A DNA stretch of 55,622 nucleotides, from positions 1-55,622 of the forward strand of contig DDTJ01000062.1 in NCBI GenBank assembly GCA_002344525.1, given 5' to 3'. The stretch is from Akkermansiaceae bacterium UBA2367. Its GTDB lineage: Bacteria; Verrucomicrobiota; Verrucomicrobiia; Verrucomicrobiales; DEV007. The position numbers and the translations under genes are program-made. The stretch's first letter is position 1. The number at the start of each line of letters is the position of its first letter. Positions 1 to 8,058 of the stretch are shown in pieces. The notes under the pieces are model-generated. The model was given only the letters and a program-made list of their open reading frames with translations. It ran no database searches and had not been told where the DNA came from.

Positions 1-256
1 AGGCATTTATGAGATGGCTTCTAGATAACCTATGATACTCCGCCCATTTTCCAGAATAAGGCTTTATGCCCCAAAATGGGCCAATGCATGGTTCTTTGTT
101 GTAGCAATAGTAAAGCGATTTGCTCATTGGTATTTTATTCGTATGGCATTATTCAACTGCTCGCCATAACAATGCTCCGTTCGGTCCGCCCACCTCATCT
201 CAAGCCTTGCTTCCGCTCGCTCAATCGCCGTCCTCATTCGGCATCGTTGTTTCGAT

Positions 257-2023
257 CTACCGAGCCGGGGGAACTGCGGCGGCTCGGAAACCCAAGCCGC
301 TGACCCGGCCGTACGGCGGGAGCCTGGCGCGGAGCGCCGACCGGCAGCTCGCGGCGCCGTAGTGAGCACTGCCGCCGCGACCCACGCTGATGCCGCTCTT
401 TGCAGGACCCGCAGGGTCGGTCGCGGCACCGCTCGGATAATCCCCATACCAATCCCGGCACCACTCCCACACATTCCCGTGCATGTCGTGCAGACCCCAT
501 GCGTTCGCCTTCTTGCCACCCACCGCATGGGTTTTGCCTCCAGAATTATCCCCATACCAGCCCATCTCGTCCAATTTCCCGTTCCCGGCATACGCCGTCT
601 CCGTCCCCGCCCGGCACGCATACTCCCACTGCGCCTCCGTCGGCAGCTCCCATTTCCACCCTTCAGGCAGGGGGTGTCTCTCGTTCATCTTTCCCAGCCA
701 ACCCTGTGCCTCCTCCCAACCGACCCGCTCCACCGGCAGGTCCGCCCCCTTGAACTCGCTCGGGTTGCTCCCCGTCGCTCCCTCCCACTGCCTCTGCGTC
801 GTCTCCGTCTTCGCCAGCCAGAAGCCTCGCGTCAGGGTCACCATATGCTGAGTCTCGTCATTTCCGCGGCCTTCCTCGTCAACCGGACTGCCCATCAAAA
901 ACTCGCCCGCAGGGCACCACACCATCGCAATGCCGCCAAACTCGCGCACCTCGCCCGCACGGCTGCCCTCCATCCCGCGCGACGCCGGGAAGGCGGGCGC
1001 AGGGGCTGGGTCGGTCTTGGTCATCGGGGTGGGAGAGGATGGGATGGATGTTAAGGGTGTAATTTTCACCCTCTCGGCCTCGGCGAGCTTCGCTCGGGCC
1101 TCCTCCAATTCCCTCTGCAACCTCGCCATTTCCACCGCATTGCCACCCTGAGCCGCTACGATCCCGGCCTCGGCCTTTTCCGCACGCTCCCGCAGCGTTG
1201 CCATCTCTGCGGCGCTCGCTCCCGGTTCCACGCCGGAGGGCCTCGGCGTTCCGCCGGGCACGAACACCAAATCCCGGAAGGCGCGCCCCGCCCCGTCGAA
1301 TTTCACCCACGGCTCCTGACGGCTGCCCGTCGCCGTCACCACGTCGTCGCTGGTCCCCAGAAAAGCCTCGAAGACGCTCTGACCCGGCTGCCTCAACCGC
1401 GCCGCCAAGGCTCCCGTGAAGGGGCTGTTCGCTCCTACCCCGTCCAGCGCCACCTGCCCCGGTCCCGCCGAGAACATCACCATCGTCGCGTCCGGCAGAT
1501 CGCCGTCCTTCAATTCGCCCAAGCCACCTCCTGAACTGCGCGACCCCAGCCAACTGCGGCTCAAGGGATTGTCCCGGCAGCAGTCCAAGATCGCCAGCTT
1601 CGCCGGAAGCCGCGTCGCGGCCAGTTCCTCCAGCACCGCGTCCAAGGACACCGCTTGGGTGCGCAACTGCGCGGAGGTGCTCAGCTCCGCGTCCACCGGC
1701 AGCAGGTAGTTCCTGCCCTCCACCTCCATCCCGTGGCCCGCGAAATAGACCAGCCCCACCCGCGCCCGGCCCGACAGCGTCTTCATCCTCTCCAGCCCCT
1801 CGTAGAATGCCTCGACCCCCGCGTCCTCCAGCGCGATGACCTCGAAGCCCGCCTCCTTGAGCACCGTCGCCACCAGCCGCGAGTCGGCCACCGCGTTGCG
1901 CAGCTTCGGCGCGTGCCGATAAGCGTCGTTGCCGACCACCAAGGCGACCCTCTCGGAGGCGTCCGATGAAGGCAGCAGGCAGAAAGCGAGGATCGAGGCA
2001 AGGGCGGCGGCGGTCGTTCTCAT
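257..2023 (-). CDS. Secreted caspase-like (C14) protein fused to an FGE-sulfatase domain
   Basis: A 588-residue exported protein. The start chosen is the ATG at 2023 because a signal peptide follows at once (MRTTAAALASILAFCLL, cleavage near SDA); in-frame ATGs upstream at 2050 and 2092 would bury it. Residues about 25-240 form a caspase/metacaspase p20-like domain with the His in YFAGHG and the Cys in LDCCRDNP, both intact. A short coiled-coil and Pro-rich linker follows (about 265-350). The last 220 residues are a formylglycine-generating-enzyme (SUMF1) domain with the FLMGSP, LPTEAQWEYACRAG and MHGNVWEWCRDWYG signatures. Caspase-SUMF1 fusions are known from Planctomycetes and Verrucomicrobia. 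FGE-like domains in such fusions usually act as C-type-lectin-fold modules, so enzymatic FGE activity is doubtful. A paralogous caspase domain lies at 46183-48843. The substrate is unknown. Confidence 0.9.
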   Translation of the reverse strand: MRTTAAALASILAFCLLPSSDASERVALVVGNDAYRHAPKLRNAVADSRLVATVLKEAGFEVIALEDAGVEAFYEGLERMKTLSGRARVGLVYFAGHGMEVEGRNYLLPVDAELSTSAQLRTQAVSLDAVLEELAATRLPAKLAILDCCRDNPLSRSWLGSRSSGGGLGELKDGDLPDATMVMFSAGPGQVALDGVGANSPFTGALAARLRQPGQSVFEAFLGTSDDVVTATGSRQEPWVKFDGAGRAFRDLVFVPGGTPRPSGVEPGASAAEMATLRERAEKAEAGIVAAQGGNAVEMARLQRELEEARAKLAEAERVKITPLTSIPSSPTPMTKTDPAPAPAFPASRGMEGSRAGEVREFGGIAMVWCPAGEFLMGSPVDEEGRGNDETQHMVTLTRGFWLAKTETTQRQWEGATGSNPSEFKGADLPVERVGWEEAQGWLGKMNERHPLPEGWKWELPTEAQWEYACRAGTETAYAGNGKLDEMGWYGDNSGGKTHAVGGKKANAWGLHDMHGNVWEWCRDWYGDYPSGAATDPAGPAKSGISVGRGGSAHYGAASCRSALRARLPPYGRVSGLGFRAAAVPPAR

Positions 2024-2417
2024 GCGGATGCGGAATGGCGGGGGTTCCATGCAAGACGTTGCTGCTAGAATTCTCTTTTCAAGCCTGTCCATCCCTCGCT
2101 GTCCTTGGACGGGGTGGGGGCGATTGGGGCTACCACGCAGAAAAATGGCCTGACACGCTCCGTTTCGTCAACCTCTTTAGGGGGGGAATCAGGGGTTTCC
2201 CAAAAATGCGGATTCAGGGCACAGGTTCTCCCACTCTCGCAGGTGGGAAATGCGAGCGCTCTGAGTGAGACGCGAGGAGCTGGCCTTCCACGAGGAACGG
2301 GGCGCTCGGGGAGCTGCGGAAAATAAACGGGATTTAGCCCTCGTGGCCGGTTGACTCGACACGAATCCGGCATAGGGAAGGGGGAAGCCGACCCACGGCA
2401 AGAACCCCTCGTCCACC
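2024..2417. other. Divergent intergenic region between the caspase-FGE gene and the purine block
   Basis: About 390 bases separate two divergent genes. I found no coding sequence with a plausible start and product, no tRNA and no recognisable riboswitch. On the plus side there is a candidate sigma70-type promoter at 2351-2378 (separate entry). On the minus side TTGACG near 2170 could be a -35 box for the caspase gene, but no convincing -10 follows. A short CCCAC/GTGGG hairpin lies around 2230. Confidence 0.5.
2351..2378 (+). promoter_or_regulatory. Candidate promoter of the purS-purL-purQ block
   Basis: TTGACT at 2351-2356 and TAGGGA at 2373-2378 are separated by 16 bases, and the ATG of the first purine gene is at 2418. 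Transcription would start near 2385 and leave a leader of about 33 bases, too short for a purine riboswitch. The -35 box is one base from consensus but the -10 box is weak. Confidence 0.35.
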
Positions 2418-2870
2418 ATGCGGGAGATCTACGAAATCAGCGACCGCTTCATCGAGGCGGGGGACGCGAACGGCCTCCTCTACGAGCCGCTCGCGGAGGC
2501 CCCCACCTACCGCCGCACGCGCCGCTACGAAATCGAATTCGAGGGCGACAAGGCCGCCTTGGAGGCCTTCGTCCGAAAGACCCTCCTCGACGAGATCAGT
2601 CAGGAGCTGCATTCGGGCGAGGAGCCGGCCTTGGACGGGTTCTCCTTCGCCCTCGACTACGGGATGAAGCCCGGCGCCCTCGACCTCGAGAAGGAGGCGA
2701 TCCTGAACTACCACCGCGGCATCCCCGAGCCCGGTTTCGAGTTGAAGGAGCTCCGCATCCGCCAGCGCATCTACCTTTTCGGCGGCAAAGGCGACGAGTC
2801 GGACCGCTTCGTCCGCGACCTCTGCAACGCCGCGATCCACCAATGGAACGTCCTCCCCGGCCATGTCTGA
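2418..2870 (+). CDS. purS: PurS-like subunit of FGAM synthase
   Basis: A 150-residue protein directly upstream of purL, overlapping it by 8 bases (its stop TGA is 2868-2870 and purL begins at 2863). The central and C-terminal part resembles the PurS fold: a strand pair around RYEIEFEGD and FSFALDYGMKPGALDLEKEAI, then RIRQRIYLFGG and a final helix ending in LCNAAIHQWNVL, like the canonical pattern of GV-D followed by a C-terminal N-x-V-I segment. PurS bridges PurL and PurQ in the FGAR amidotransferase complex. At 150 residues it is nearly twice the usual 80-85, so it may be a duplicated or extended PurS. The assignment rests on weak motif similarity plus strong genomic context; a clade-specific partner protein is the alternative. 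Confidence 0.65.
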   Translation: MREIYEISDRFIEAGDANGLLYEPLAEAPTYRRTRRYEIEFEGDKAALEAFVRKTLLDEISQELHSGEEPALDGFSFALDYGMKPGALDLEKEAILNYHRGIPEPGFELKELRIRQRIYLFGGKGDESDRFVRDLCNAAIHQWNVLPGHV

Positions 2871-5301
2871 CCCCGCGACTTTGAATCCCCTCGAACGCAT
2901 CGCCGAGGCGCCGGCCGACCACTACCGCGTCCTCAAGATCTCGGACCTCGAGGGCGACGCGCTGGTGGAGCTGAGCCAGTTCATGAAGCTCTCGCTCTCG
3001 CGCGAGGACATGCTCGCGATCCAAGCGATCTACCGCGAATGGGAGCGCGAGCCGACCGACGTCGAGCTCGAGGTCATCGCCCAGACTTGGAGCGAGCACT
3101 GCAAACACCGCATCTTCGGCGCGACCATCGAGCACGAGGGCGAAGGCGGGACCGAGACGGTGGACTCGCTCTTCAAGACCTACATCCGCGACGTGTCGCA
3201 GCGCATCTTCGACCGCAAACCCGGCTTCGTCCTTTCCGCCTTCCACGACAACGCGGGATTCATCCAGCTCGACGACGAGCTCGCCGTCTGCCTCAAGGCC
3301 GAGACCCACAACCACCCCAGCGCCATCGAGCCCTACGCCGGGGCGAACACCGGCCTCGGCGGGGTCATCCGCGACATCCTCGGGGCGGGGAAAGGGGCCA
3401 AACCGATCGGCTCGCTCGACGTCTTCTGCTTCGGTGCGCCCGACACCACGGCGGACCAGATCAAGGCCGACGACGTCATCCATCCCCTCGGCGTGATGCG
3501 CGGGGTCGTCCGTGGAGTGCGCGACTACGGCAACCGCATGGGCATCCCCACGATCAGCGGGGCGATCCAGTTCGACGATTCCTACATCTACAATCCCCTC
3601 GTCTTCTGCGGCACCGCCGGGGTCATTCCGATCAAGGACATCGAGAAGAAGATCGAGCCCGGCATGAAGGTGGTCGCCGTGGGCGGACGCACGGGTCGCG
3701 ATGGCCTGCACGGGGCGACTTTCTCCTCCGCAGCCCTCGACACCGAGAGCCACGAGTCGGACCAGCAGGCCGTGCAGATCGGCAACCCCATCGAGGAGAA
3801 GAAGGCCGCCGACTTCGTCCTCGCGGCGCGGGCCAAGGGCCTGATCGAGTTCATCACCGACTGCGGCGCGGGCGGCTTCTCCAGCGCCGCCGGCGAGATG
3901 CTGGAGGAATGCGGCGGCACCATCGACCTCGACCAAGTGAAGCTGAAGGAGCCCGGCCTCGTGAGCTGGGAGATCTTCATCAGCGAGAGTCAGGAGCGCA
4001 TGGTCCTCGCGGTGAAGGAGTCCTCCCTGCCCGAACTGCGCAAGCTCGCCGATCTCTACGAGACCGAACTGACCGAACTCGGCGAGGCCGACGGCTCCGG
4101 CATCCTCAAGGTGACCCACCACGGGCGTACCGTCTGCGAGCTCGACTGCACCAAGCTGCACGACGCGCCGACGCGGCATCTCAAGGCCCGCTGGACGAAG
4201 AAGACCGCCCCGGTCGAGCCGCCCGTCCTGACGAATCCGGGGCAGGCCCTGCGCGACCTCTTCACCGACTTCGCCATCGTCTCGCGTGAACCCGTCATCC
4301 GCGAATACGACCACGAGGTGCAGGGCAACACCGTCCTGAAACCCCTCGCCGGGGCCTCGGGCGACGCGCCGCAGGACGCCTCCGTCCTCCGCATCGAGGG
4401 GAGCCGACGCCTCATGGCCATGTCCGTCGCCCTGCTCCCCGAATGGGGCAAGACCGATCCCTACGCCATGGGCGCGGCCTGCGTCGATGAATGCGTGCGC
4501 CAGCTCGTCGCCGCCGGAGCCGATCCCGAGCGCATCGCCATCCTCGACAACTTCTGCATGGGCAACCCCGACGCCGAGGAGGAGCTGGGCGCGCTCGTCG
4601 AGACGGTCAAGGGCATCGCCGCGACCGCCGAGATCTACGGCACGCCCTTCGTCTCCGGGAAGGACTCCTTCTACAACTACTTCCAGACCAAGGAAGGCCC
4701 CGTCTCCATCCCCGTGACCCTGCTCGTTAGCGGCATGGGCATCGTCGAGGAGGAAGGCCACGTCACCGGCGCGTCCCTGCGCAGGACCGACAGCCTCCTC
4801 GCCATCATCGGCCACACCTCCGCCGACCTCGGCGGCTCCGTCTTTGCGCGGCGGCACGGGTTGGAAAACGCCCCCGTCCCCGCGACCCGCACCGAGGAGG
4901 CGCTGTCCTGCTACCGCCAATACCACGAGGCCTTGAAGAAAGGCTACATCCGCTCGACCCACGACGTGGGCGAGGGCGGTCTCGCCACGGCCCTCGCGGA
5001 GATGGCCTTCTCCGGCAAGGCCGGGCTGGAGATCGACCTCTGCTCCCTGCCCATGGACGACGATGCCTCGAAGGCCGCGATGCTCTTCGGCGAATCGCCT
5101 TCCCGTCTCGTCATCGAGGTCGCCCCCGAGCATCTCGCCAAGGTCGCCGACCTCTTCGACGGCCTGCCCTTCGCCGCGCTCGGGCGCGCCACCTCCTCCC
5201 ACGCCAACCTCCGCGTCGAGTGGGGCAAGGAAATCCTCCTCGACGAAGCCCTCTCCGACCTCAAAACGCTATGGAAGACCGGCCTTGCGCGCTACTACTG
5301 A
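2863..5301 (+). CDS. purL: Phosphoribosylformylglycinamidine synthase, large subunit
   Basis: PurL makes FGAM from FGAR, glutamine-derived ammonia and ATP, in the fourth step of purine synthesis. The 812-residue protein carries the SEHC signature (TWSEHCKHRIFGA), the substrate-loop motif KAETHNHPSAIEPYAGA, and the repeated AIRS-like ATP-binding halves (VGGRTGRDGLHGATF in the first, STHDVGEGGLATALAEMAF in the second). It lacks the fused glutaminase domain of the long proteobacterial PurL, consistent with a separate purQ following. It is longer than the Bacillus type (about 740). The ATG at 2863 lies inside the last codons of the upstream gene, and the stop at 5301 lies 31 bases inside purQ, so the three genes are translationally coupled. 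Confidence 0.96.
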   Translation: MSDPATLNPLERIAEAPADHYRVLKISDLEGDALVELSQFMKLSLSREDMLAIQAIYREWEREPTDVELEVIAQTWSEHCKHRIFGATIEHEGEGGTETVDSLFKTYIRDVSQRIFDRKPGFVLSAFHDNAGFIQLDDELAVCLKAETHNHPSAIEPYAGANTGLGGVIRDILGAGKGAKPIGSLDVFCFGAPDTTADQIKADDVIHPLGVMRGVVRGVRDYGNRMGIPTISGAIQFDDSYIYNPLVFCGTAGVIPIKDIEKKIEPGMKVVAVGGRTGRDGLHGATFSSAALDTESHESDQQAVQIGNPIEEKKAADFVLAARAKGLIEFITDCGAGGFSSAAGEMLEECGGTIDLDQVKLKEPGLVSWEIFISESQERMVLAVKESSLPELRKLADLYETELTELGEADGSGILKVTHHGRTVCELDCTKLHDAPTRHLKARWTKKTAPVEPPVLTNPGQALRDLFTDFAIVSREPVIREYDHEVQGNTVLKPLAGASGDAPQDASVLRIEGSRRLMAMSVALLPEWGKTDPYAMGAACVDECVRQLVAAGADPERIAILDNFCMGNPDAEEELGALVETVKGIAATAEIYGTPFVSGKDSFYNYFQTKEGPVSIPVTLLVSGMGIVEEEGHVTGASLRRTDSLLAIIGHTSADLGGSVFARRHGLENAPVPATRTEEALSCYRQYHEALKKGYIRSTHDVGEGGLATALAEMAFSGKAGLEIDLCSLPMDDDASKAAMLFGESPSRLVIEVAPEHLAKVADLFDGLPFAALGRATSSHANLRVEWGKEILLDEALSDLKTLWKTGLARYY

Positions 5302-6014
5302 AGTTCCCCGGCACGAACTGCGACGCCGAGACCGCCCGCGCCCTCGAGGCGGTCGGCTTCGTCACGGAAGTCCTCCCCGTCTCCGCCCTGAAGCCGGAGA
5401 AGCTCGTCGGCGTCAGTCTGGTGGTTCTGTCAGGGGGATTCAGCTACGGCGACTACGTCATGTCCGGCCGCATCGCCAGCCTCGTCACCGAGCAGAAGAT
5501 CGGCGCGACCTTGCAGGACTTCCGCGACAACGGCGGCTACCTCCTCGGCATCTGCAACGGCTTCCAGATCCTGACCCAGCTCGACCTGCTTCCCTCCGGC
5601 AGCCTCGTCGAGAACGCCAGCGGCCGCTTCCAATGCCAGTGGGTGAAGCTGAGGAAGCTCGCCCCGGACAGCCCCTTCCTCGCGCAACTGCCCGAGGAGT
5701 TCGAACTGCCCATCGCCCACGCCGAGGGGCGTCTCGTCACGAAGACGCCCGAGGAAGCCGAAGCCTACGTGAAAGGTGGCGCGGCGGCCCTCGTCTATGC
5801 CGATGACGTGAACGGCAGCTTCGGCCGCATCGCCGGATTGCAGGACGAAAGCGGCCGCGTCTTCGGCCTGATGCCCCACCCCGAACGGTTCCTGCGCAAG
5901 CGCGACCACTACGACCCCGATTGGACGGGGCCGGAGGAGGGCGAGTGGGGCAGCGGGTATTGGTTGTTCCGGTCTCTTTATCAAGCGATTGTGGAGGCGG
6001 ATTCCGATTCCTGA
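5271..6014 (+). CDS. purQ: Phosphoribosylformylglycinamidine synthase, glutaminase subunit
   Basis: PurQ hydrolyses glutamine and passes ammonia to PurL. The 247-residue protein is a class I glutamine amidotransferase: the opening LLLKFPGTNCDAE, the oxyanion segment SGGFSYGDY, the nucleophile Cys95 in LLGICNGFQIL, and the catalytic His/Glu pair in GLMPHPERF. The ATG at 5271 (MEDRPCALLLKFPG) is preferred over an in-frame GTG at 5220 because it puts the conserved first strand at the N terminus. It overlaps the end of purL by 31 bases, typical of coupled subunits made in equal amounts. Confidence 0.95.
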   Translation: MEDRPCALLLKFPGTNCDAETARALEAVGFVTEVLPVSALKPEKLVGVSLVVLSGGFSYGDYVMSGRIASLVTEQKIGATLQDFRDNGGYLLGICNGFQILTQLDLLPSGSLVENASGRFQCQWVKLRKLAPDSPFLAQLPEEFELPIAHAEGRLVTKTPEEAEAYVKGGAAALVYADDVNGSFGRIAGLQDESGRVFGLMPHPERFLRKRDHYDPDWTGPEEGEWGSGYWLFRSLYQAIVEADSDS

Positions 6015-6024
6015 TGAACTCTTT

Positions 6025-6270
6025 ATCTGCGGTCATCTGCGGGCATCCGCGAAAATCTGTGTTCCAAATGTTTTAACGCGAATGGCCGCAAATCTCCGCA
6101 AATTGACGCGAATTCGAGCAGGTGCAGGAAGACTTCAAGACGACACTGGTTTTTATCTTCATGATTTCAAAGCCTTCTTCATTTGCGGCCATTCGTGGAG
6201 ATTCGCGGCCATTCGCGTTTCAAATTCTTTTTCACGCAGATGACCACGGATGTCCGCAGATTTTCGCGGG
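6025..6270. repeat. Nested inverted-repeat element built of 10-base units
   Basis: Between purQ and purM two pairs of inverted arms enclose a core of about 60 bases. The outer arms are 6025-6060 and 6233-6270; each is made of roughly three 10-base units of the type ATCTGCGGTC, reading outward-in on opposite strands. The inner arms are 6075-6118 and 6180-6219, made of units of the type CGCGAATGGC, and much of their sequence is complementary (AACGCGAATGGCCGC against GCGGCCATTCGCGTT). The whole could fold into one long stem. Similar ATCTGCGG-type repeats are widespread in several environmental phyla with no assigned function. The short reading frames inside are by-products of the repeats. Confidence 0.8.
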
Positions 6271-6308
6271 TAAGGAGTGAAGCAAGCCCCTACAACCCCT
6301 CTTTTCCT

Positions 6309-7304
6309 ATGAGCAGCGAATTCACCTACAAAGCCTCCGGCGTCGATATCAAGGAGGCGGCCTCGCTCGTCGGCGACATCGGCGAGCTGCGCCGCCGCAC
6401 CGAGGGGCGGCGCTCCCTGATGGGGGCCTTCGGACTCTTTGCGGCGACCTACGACCTCAGCCGCTACAAGGAGCCCGTCATCATGACCGGCTGCGACGGC
6501 GTCGGAACGAAGCTGGAGCTCCTCCTCGAACACGACTTCCTCGAAATCGCGGGTAAGGATCTCGTCGCGATGAACGTGAACGACATCCTCACCACCGGAG
6601 GCGATCCCCTGATGTTCCTCGACTACGTCGGCATCGGGCGCATCGACAAGACCCGGATCAAGCGCCTCATCGCGGGCATGGCCGAGCATCTGGAGAGCTG
6701 CGACTGCATCCTCGCCGGCGGCGAGACCGCCGAGATGCCGGGCATCGTGCCCGACGGCATCATCGAGCTGAGCGGCTTCTGCGTCGGCGCGGCGGAGAAG
6801 TCCGCGCTCGTCGATCCCACCCGCATCGCCGTGGGCGATGTTCTCGTCGGCTATCCTTCGGACGGCTTCCACGCGAATGGTTGGAGCCTGATCCGCCGCA
6901 TCCTGAAGGCCAATCCCAGCCTGATCGACGCCAGCGAATGGGAGTCCTTCCTCGCTCCGACGCGCCTCTACCACGACGTCGTCGCCGGGTTGAAGGAGCA
7001 CCAGATCGATATCAAGGCCATGGCCCACATCACTGGCGGCGGCTTGCCCGAGAACCTCGAGCGCCTCCTCGGCGTGAAGGGGGCCGATATCACGATCCCG
7101 CGCTGGAATCTCGGTGCCGTTGGCAAGGTGCTCGCCTTCGTCGAGGACGCCGAGGCCGTGAACACCTTCAACATGGGCTGGGGCTGGGTCGCCATCGTCC
7201 CCGCCGGGCAAGCCGAAGCCGCCGCCGCCTTCCATCCGGGGGCGCGGAGCATCGGAACGATCACGGATTCGGGAGAGGTGAAGGTGACGGTCGCTAATTC
7301 CTAA
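6309..7304 (+). CDS. purM: Phosphoribosylformylglycinamidine cyclo-ligase (AIR synthase)
   Basis: PurM closes the imidazole ring of FGAM with ATP, the step after PurLQS. The 331-residue protein shows the family's order of motifs: YKASGVDIKEAASLVGDI at the N terminus, MTGCDGVGTKLELL, the metal/ATP segment DLVAMNVNDILTTGGDPLMFLDY, AGGETAEMPG, the YPSDGFHANGWSLIR loop and HITGGGLPENLERLL. The start is the ATG at 6309 (MSSEFTYKASG); the frame stays open upstream only through the repeat element. It is separated from purQ by that element, so it may have its own promoter or depend on read-through. Confidence 0.96.
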   Translation: MSSEFTYKASGVDIKEAASLVGDIGELRRRTEGRRSLMGAFGLFAATYDLSRYKEPVIMTGCDGVGTKLELLLEHDFLEIAGKDLVAMNVNDILTTGGDPLMFLDYVGIGRIDKTRIKRLIAGMAEHLESCDCILAGGETAEMPGIVPDGIIELSGFCVGAAEKSALVDPTRIAVGDVLVGYPSDGFHANGWSLIRRILKANPSLIDASEWESFLAPTRLYHDVVAGLKEHQIDIKAMAHITGGGLPENLERLLGVKGADITIPRWNLGAVGKVLAFVEDAEAVNTFNMGWGWVAIVPAGQAEAAAAFHPGARSIGTITDSGEVKVTVANS

Positions 7305-7342
7305 CCGGAATGAAGTTAATTTGATATCTTGCCTTGACGCTC

Positions 7343-7966
7343 ATGGCATTTTCCCTGTTCGGCTGCAAACCAAAAGCGACCCCCGAGGAGAATTTTTGGG
7401 GCTGGTTCCGAAAAAACGACAGCGCCCTATTTCATTTTGAAAAAGATCAGGAAAGAATCTTCGACCGTCTCGCTGCGGAGATGAATAAAATCCATCCGTC
7501 TCTGACTTTTGAGTTCGGACCCGTCACAGAGGGAAAGCGGGAGTTCGTTATCAGTGCAGACGGGATCAAGGATGCTTTTCCTGCGGTTGAGAGTCTGTAT
7601 GCTGTAGCTCCGCTACTGGAGCGCTGGATATGGATCAAGTTTCGCCCCCGTCGGACGCCGATGGATATTGAATTCAATAATGTCAGCGTAAAGGCGGATG
7701 ATGCGTTTTGCACCATAGAGCCGGATGGGGACAAGGCTGGAATTACATTCTACATTCGCGGGTATCAACCGGAGCGTCAAGAAACGTATCAGGGCATTAC
7801 CTTTCTCATGCTCGACCAAGCCTTGGGTGAATACGATGTCGAGACCCATGTGGGATTCATCGAGACAAGGGATTTTTCAGATGAAAGCCCCTTGGAGAAG
7901 AAGCCTTTGAAGGATGTATCAAAGATTTTCGATGATTTCCTCGCCTACCAAAAGAAAAATGGATAA
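7343..7966 (+). CDS. Uncharacterised small lipoprotein-like protein between purM and purF
   Basis: About 207 residues. It begins MAFSLFGCKPKA, which looks like an unusually short lipoprotein signal with Cys8 as the lipidation site; a TTG at 7334 would add three residues and a stop at 7322 forbids a longer start. The body starts with an FWGWFRKNDSALF segment typical of a family of uncharacterised bacterial proteins with an aromatic FWxWF N terminus, and later has WIWIKFRPRR and a Phe/Tyr-rich C-terminal half. I do not recognise a function. It is clearly richer in A and T than the flanking purine genes, so it may be a recent arrival in the block. It has no evident link to purine synthesis. Confidence 0.75.
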   Translation: MAFSLFGCKPKATPEENFWGWFRKNDSALFHFEKDQERIFDRLAAEMNKIHPSLTFEFGPVTEGKREFVISADGIKDAFPAVESLYAVAPLLERWIWIKFRPRRTPMDIEFNNVSVKADDAFCTIEPDGDKAGITFYIRGYQPERQETYQGITFLMLDQALGEYDVETHVGFIETRDFSDESPLEKKPLKDVSKIFDDFLAYQKKNG

Positions 7967-8058
7967 CCAAGAGATGCCGTCCACCCCTCTCTTCGCGACG
8001 CTTTTTCACAATTCCCGCATGGGCCTGTAAGAGGTGCCCGCCGCAGACCATCCCTACC

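Noticed and set aside
1..256. Small frames in the AT-rich left edge
   Set aside because: Short, without family motifs or ribosome binding sites, and overlapping each other. I see nothing supportable in these bases.
2596..5202. An 868-codon open frame on the minus strand across purL
   Set aside because: It is the antisense shadow of purL. The composition (Gly, Arg, Ala, Asp, Val) is what high-GC reverse frames give, and the sense protein has every PurL motif.
5989..6243. An 84-codon frame inside the nested repeat
   Set aside because: It is made by the 10-base repeat units and overlaps the purQ end; such frames are common by-products of this repeat family.
6025..6270. A CRISPR-like array
   Set aside because: The units are contiguous 10-mers with no spacers and lie in inverted arms, and no cas genes are present.
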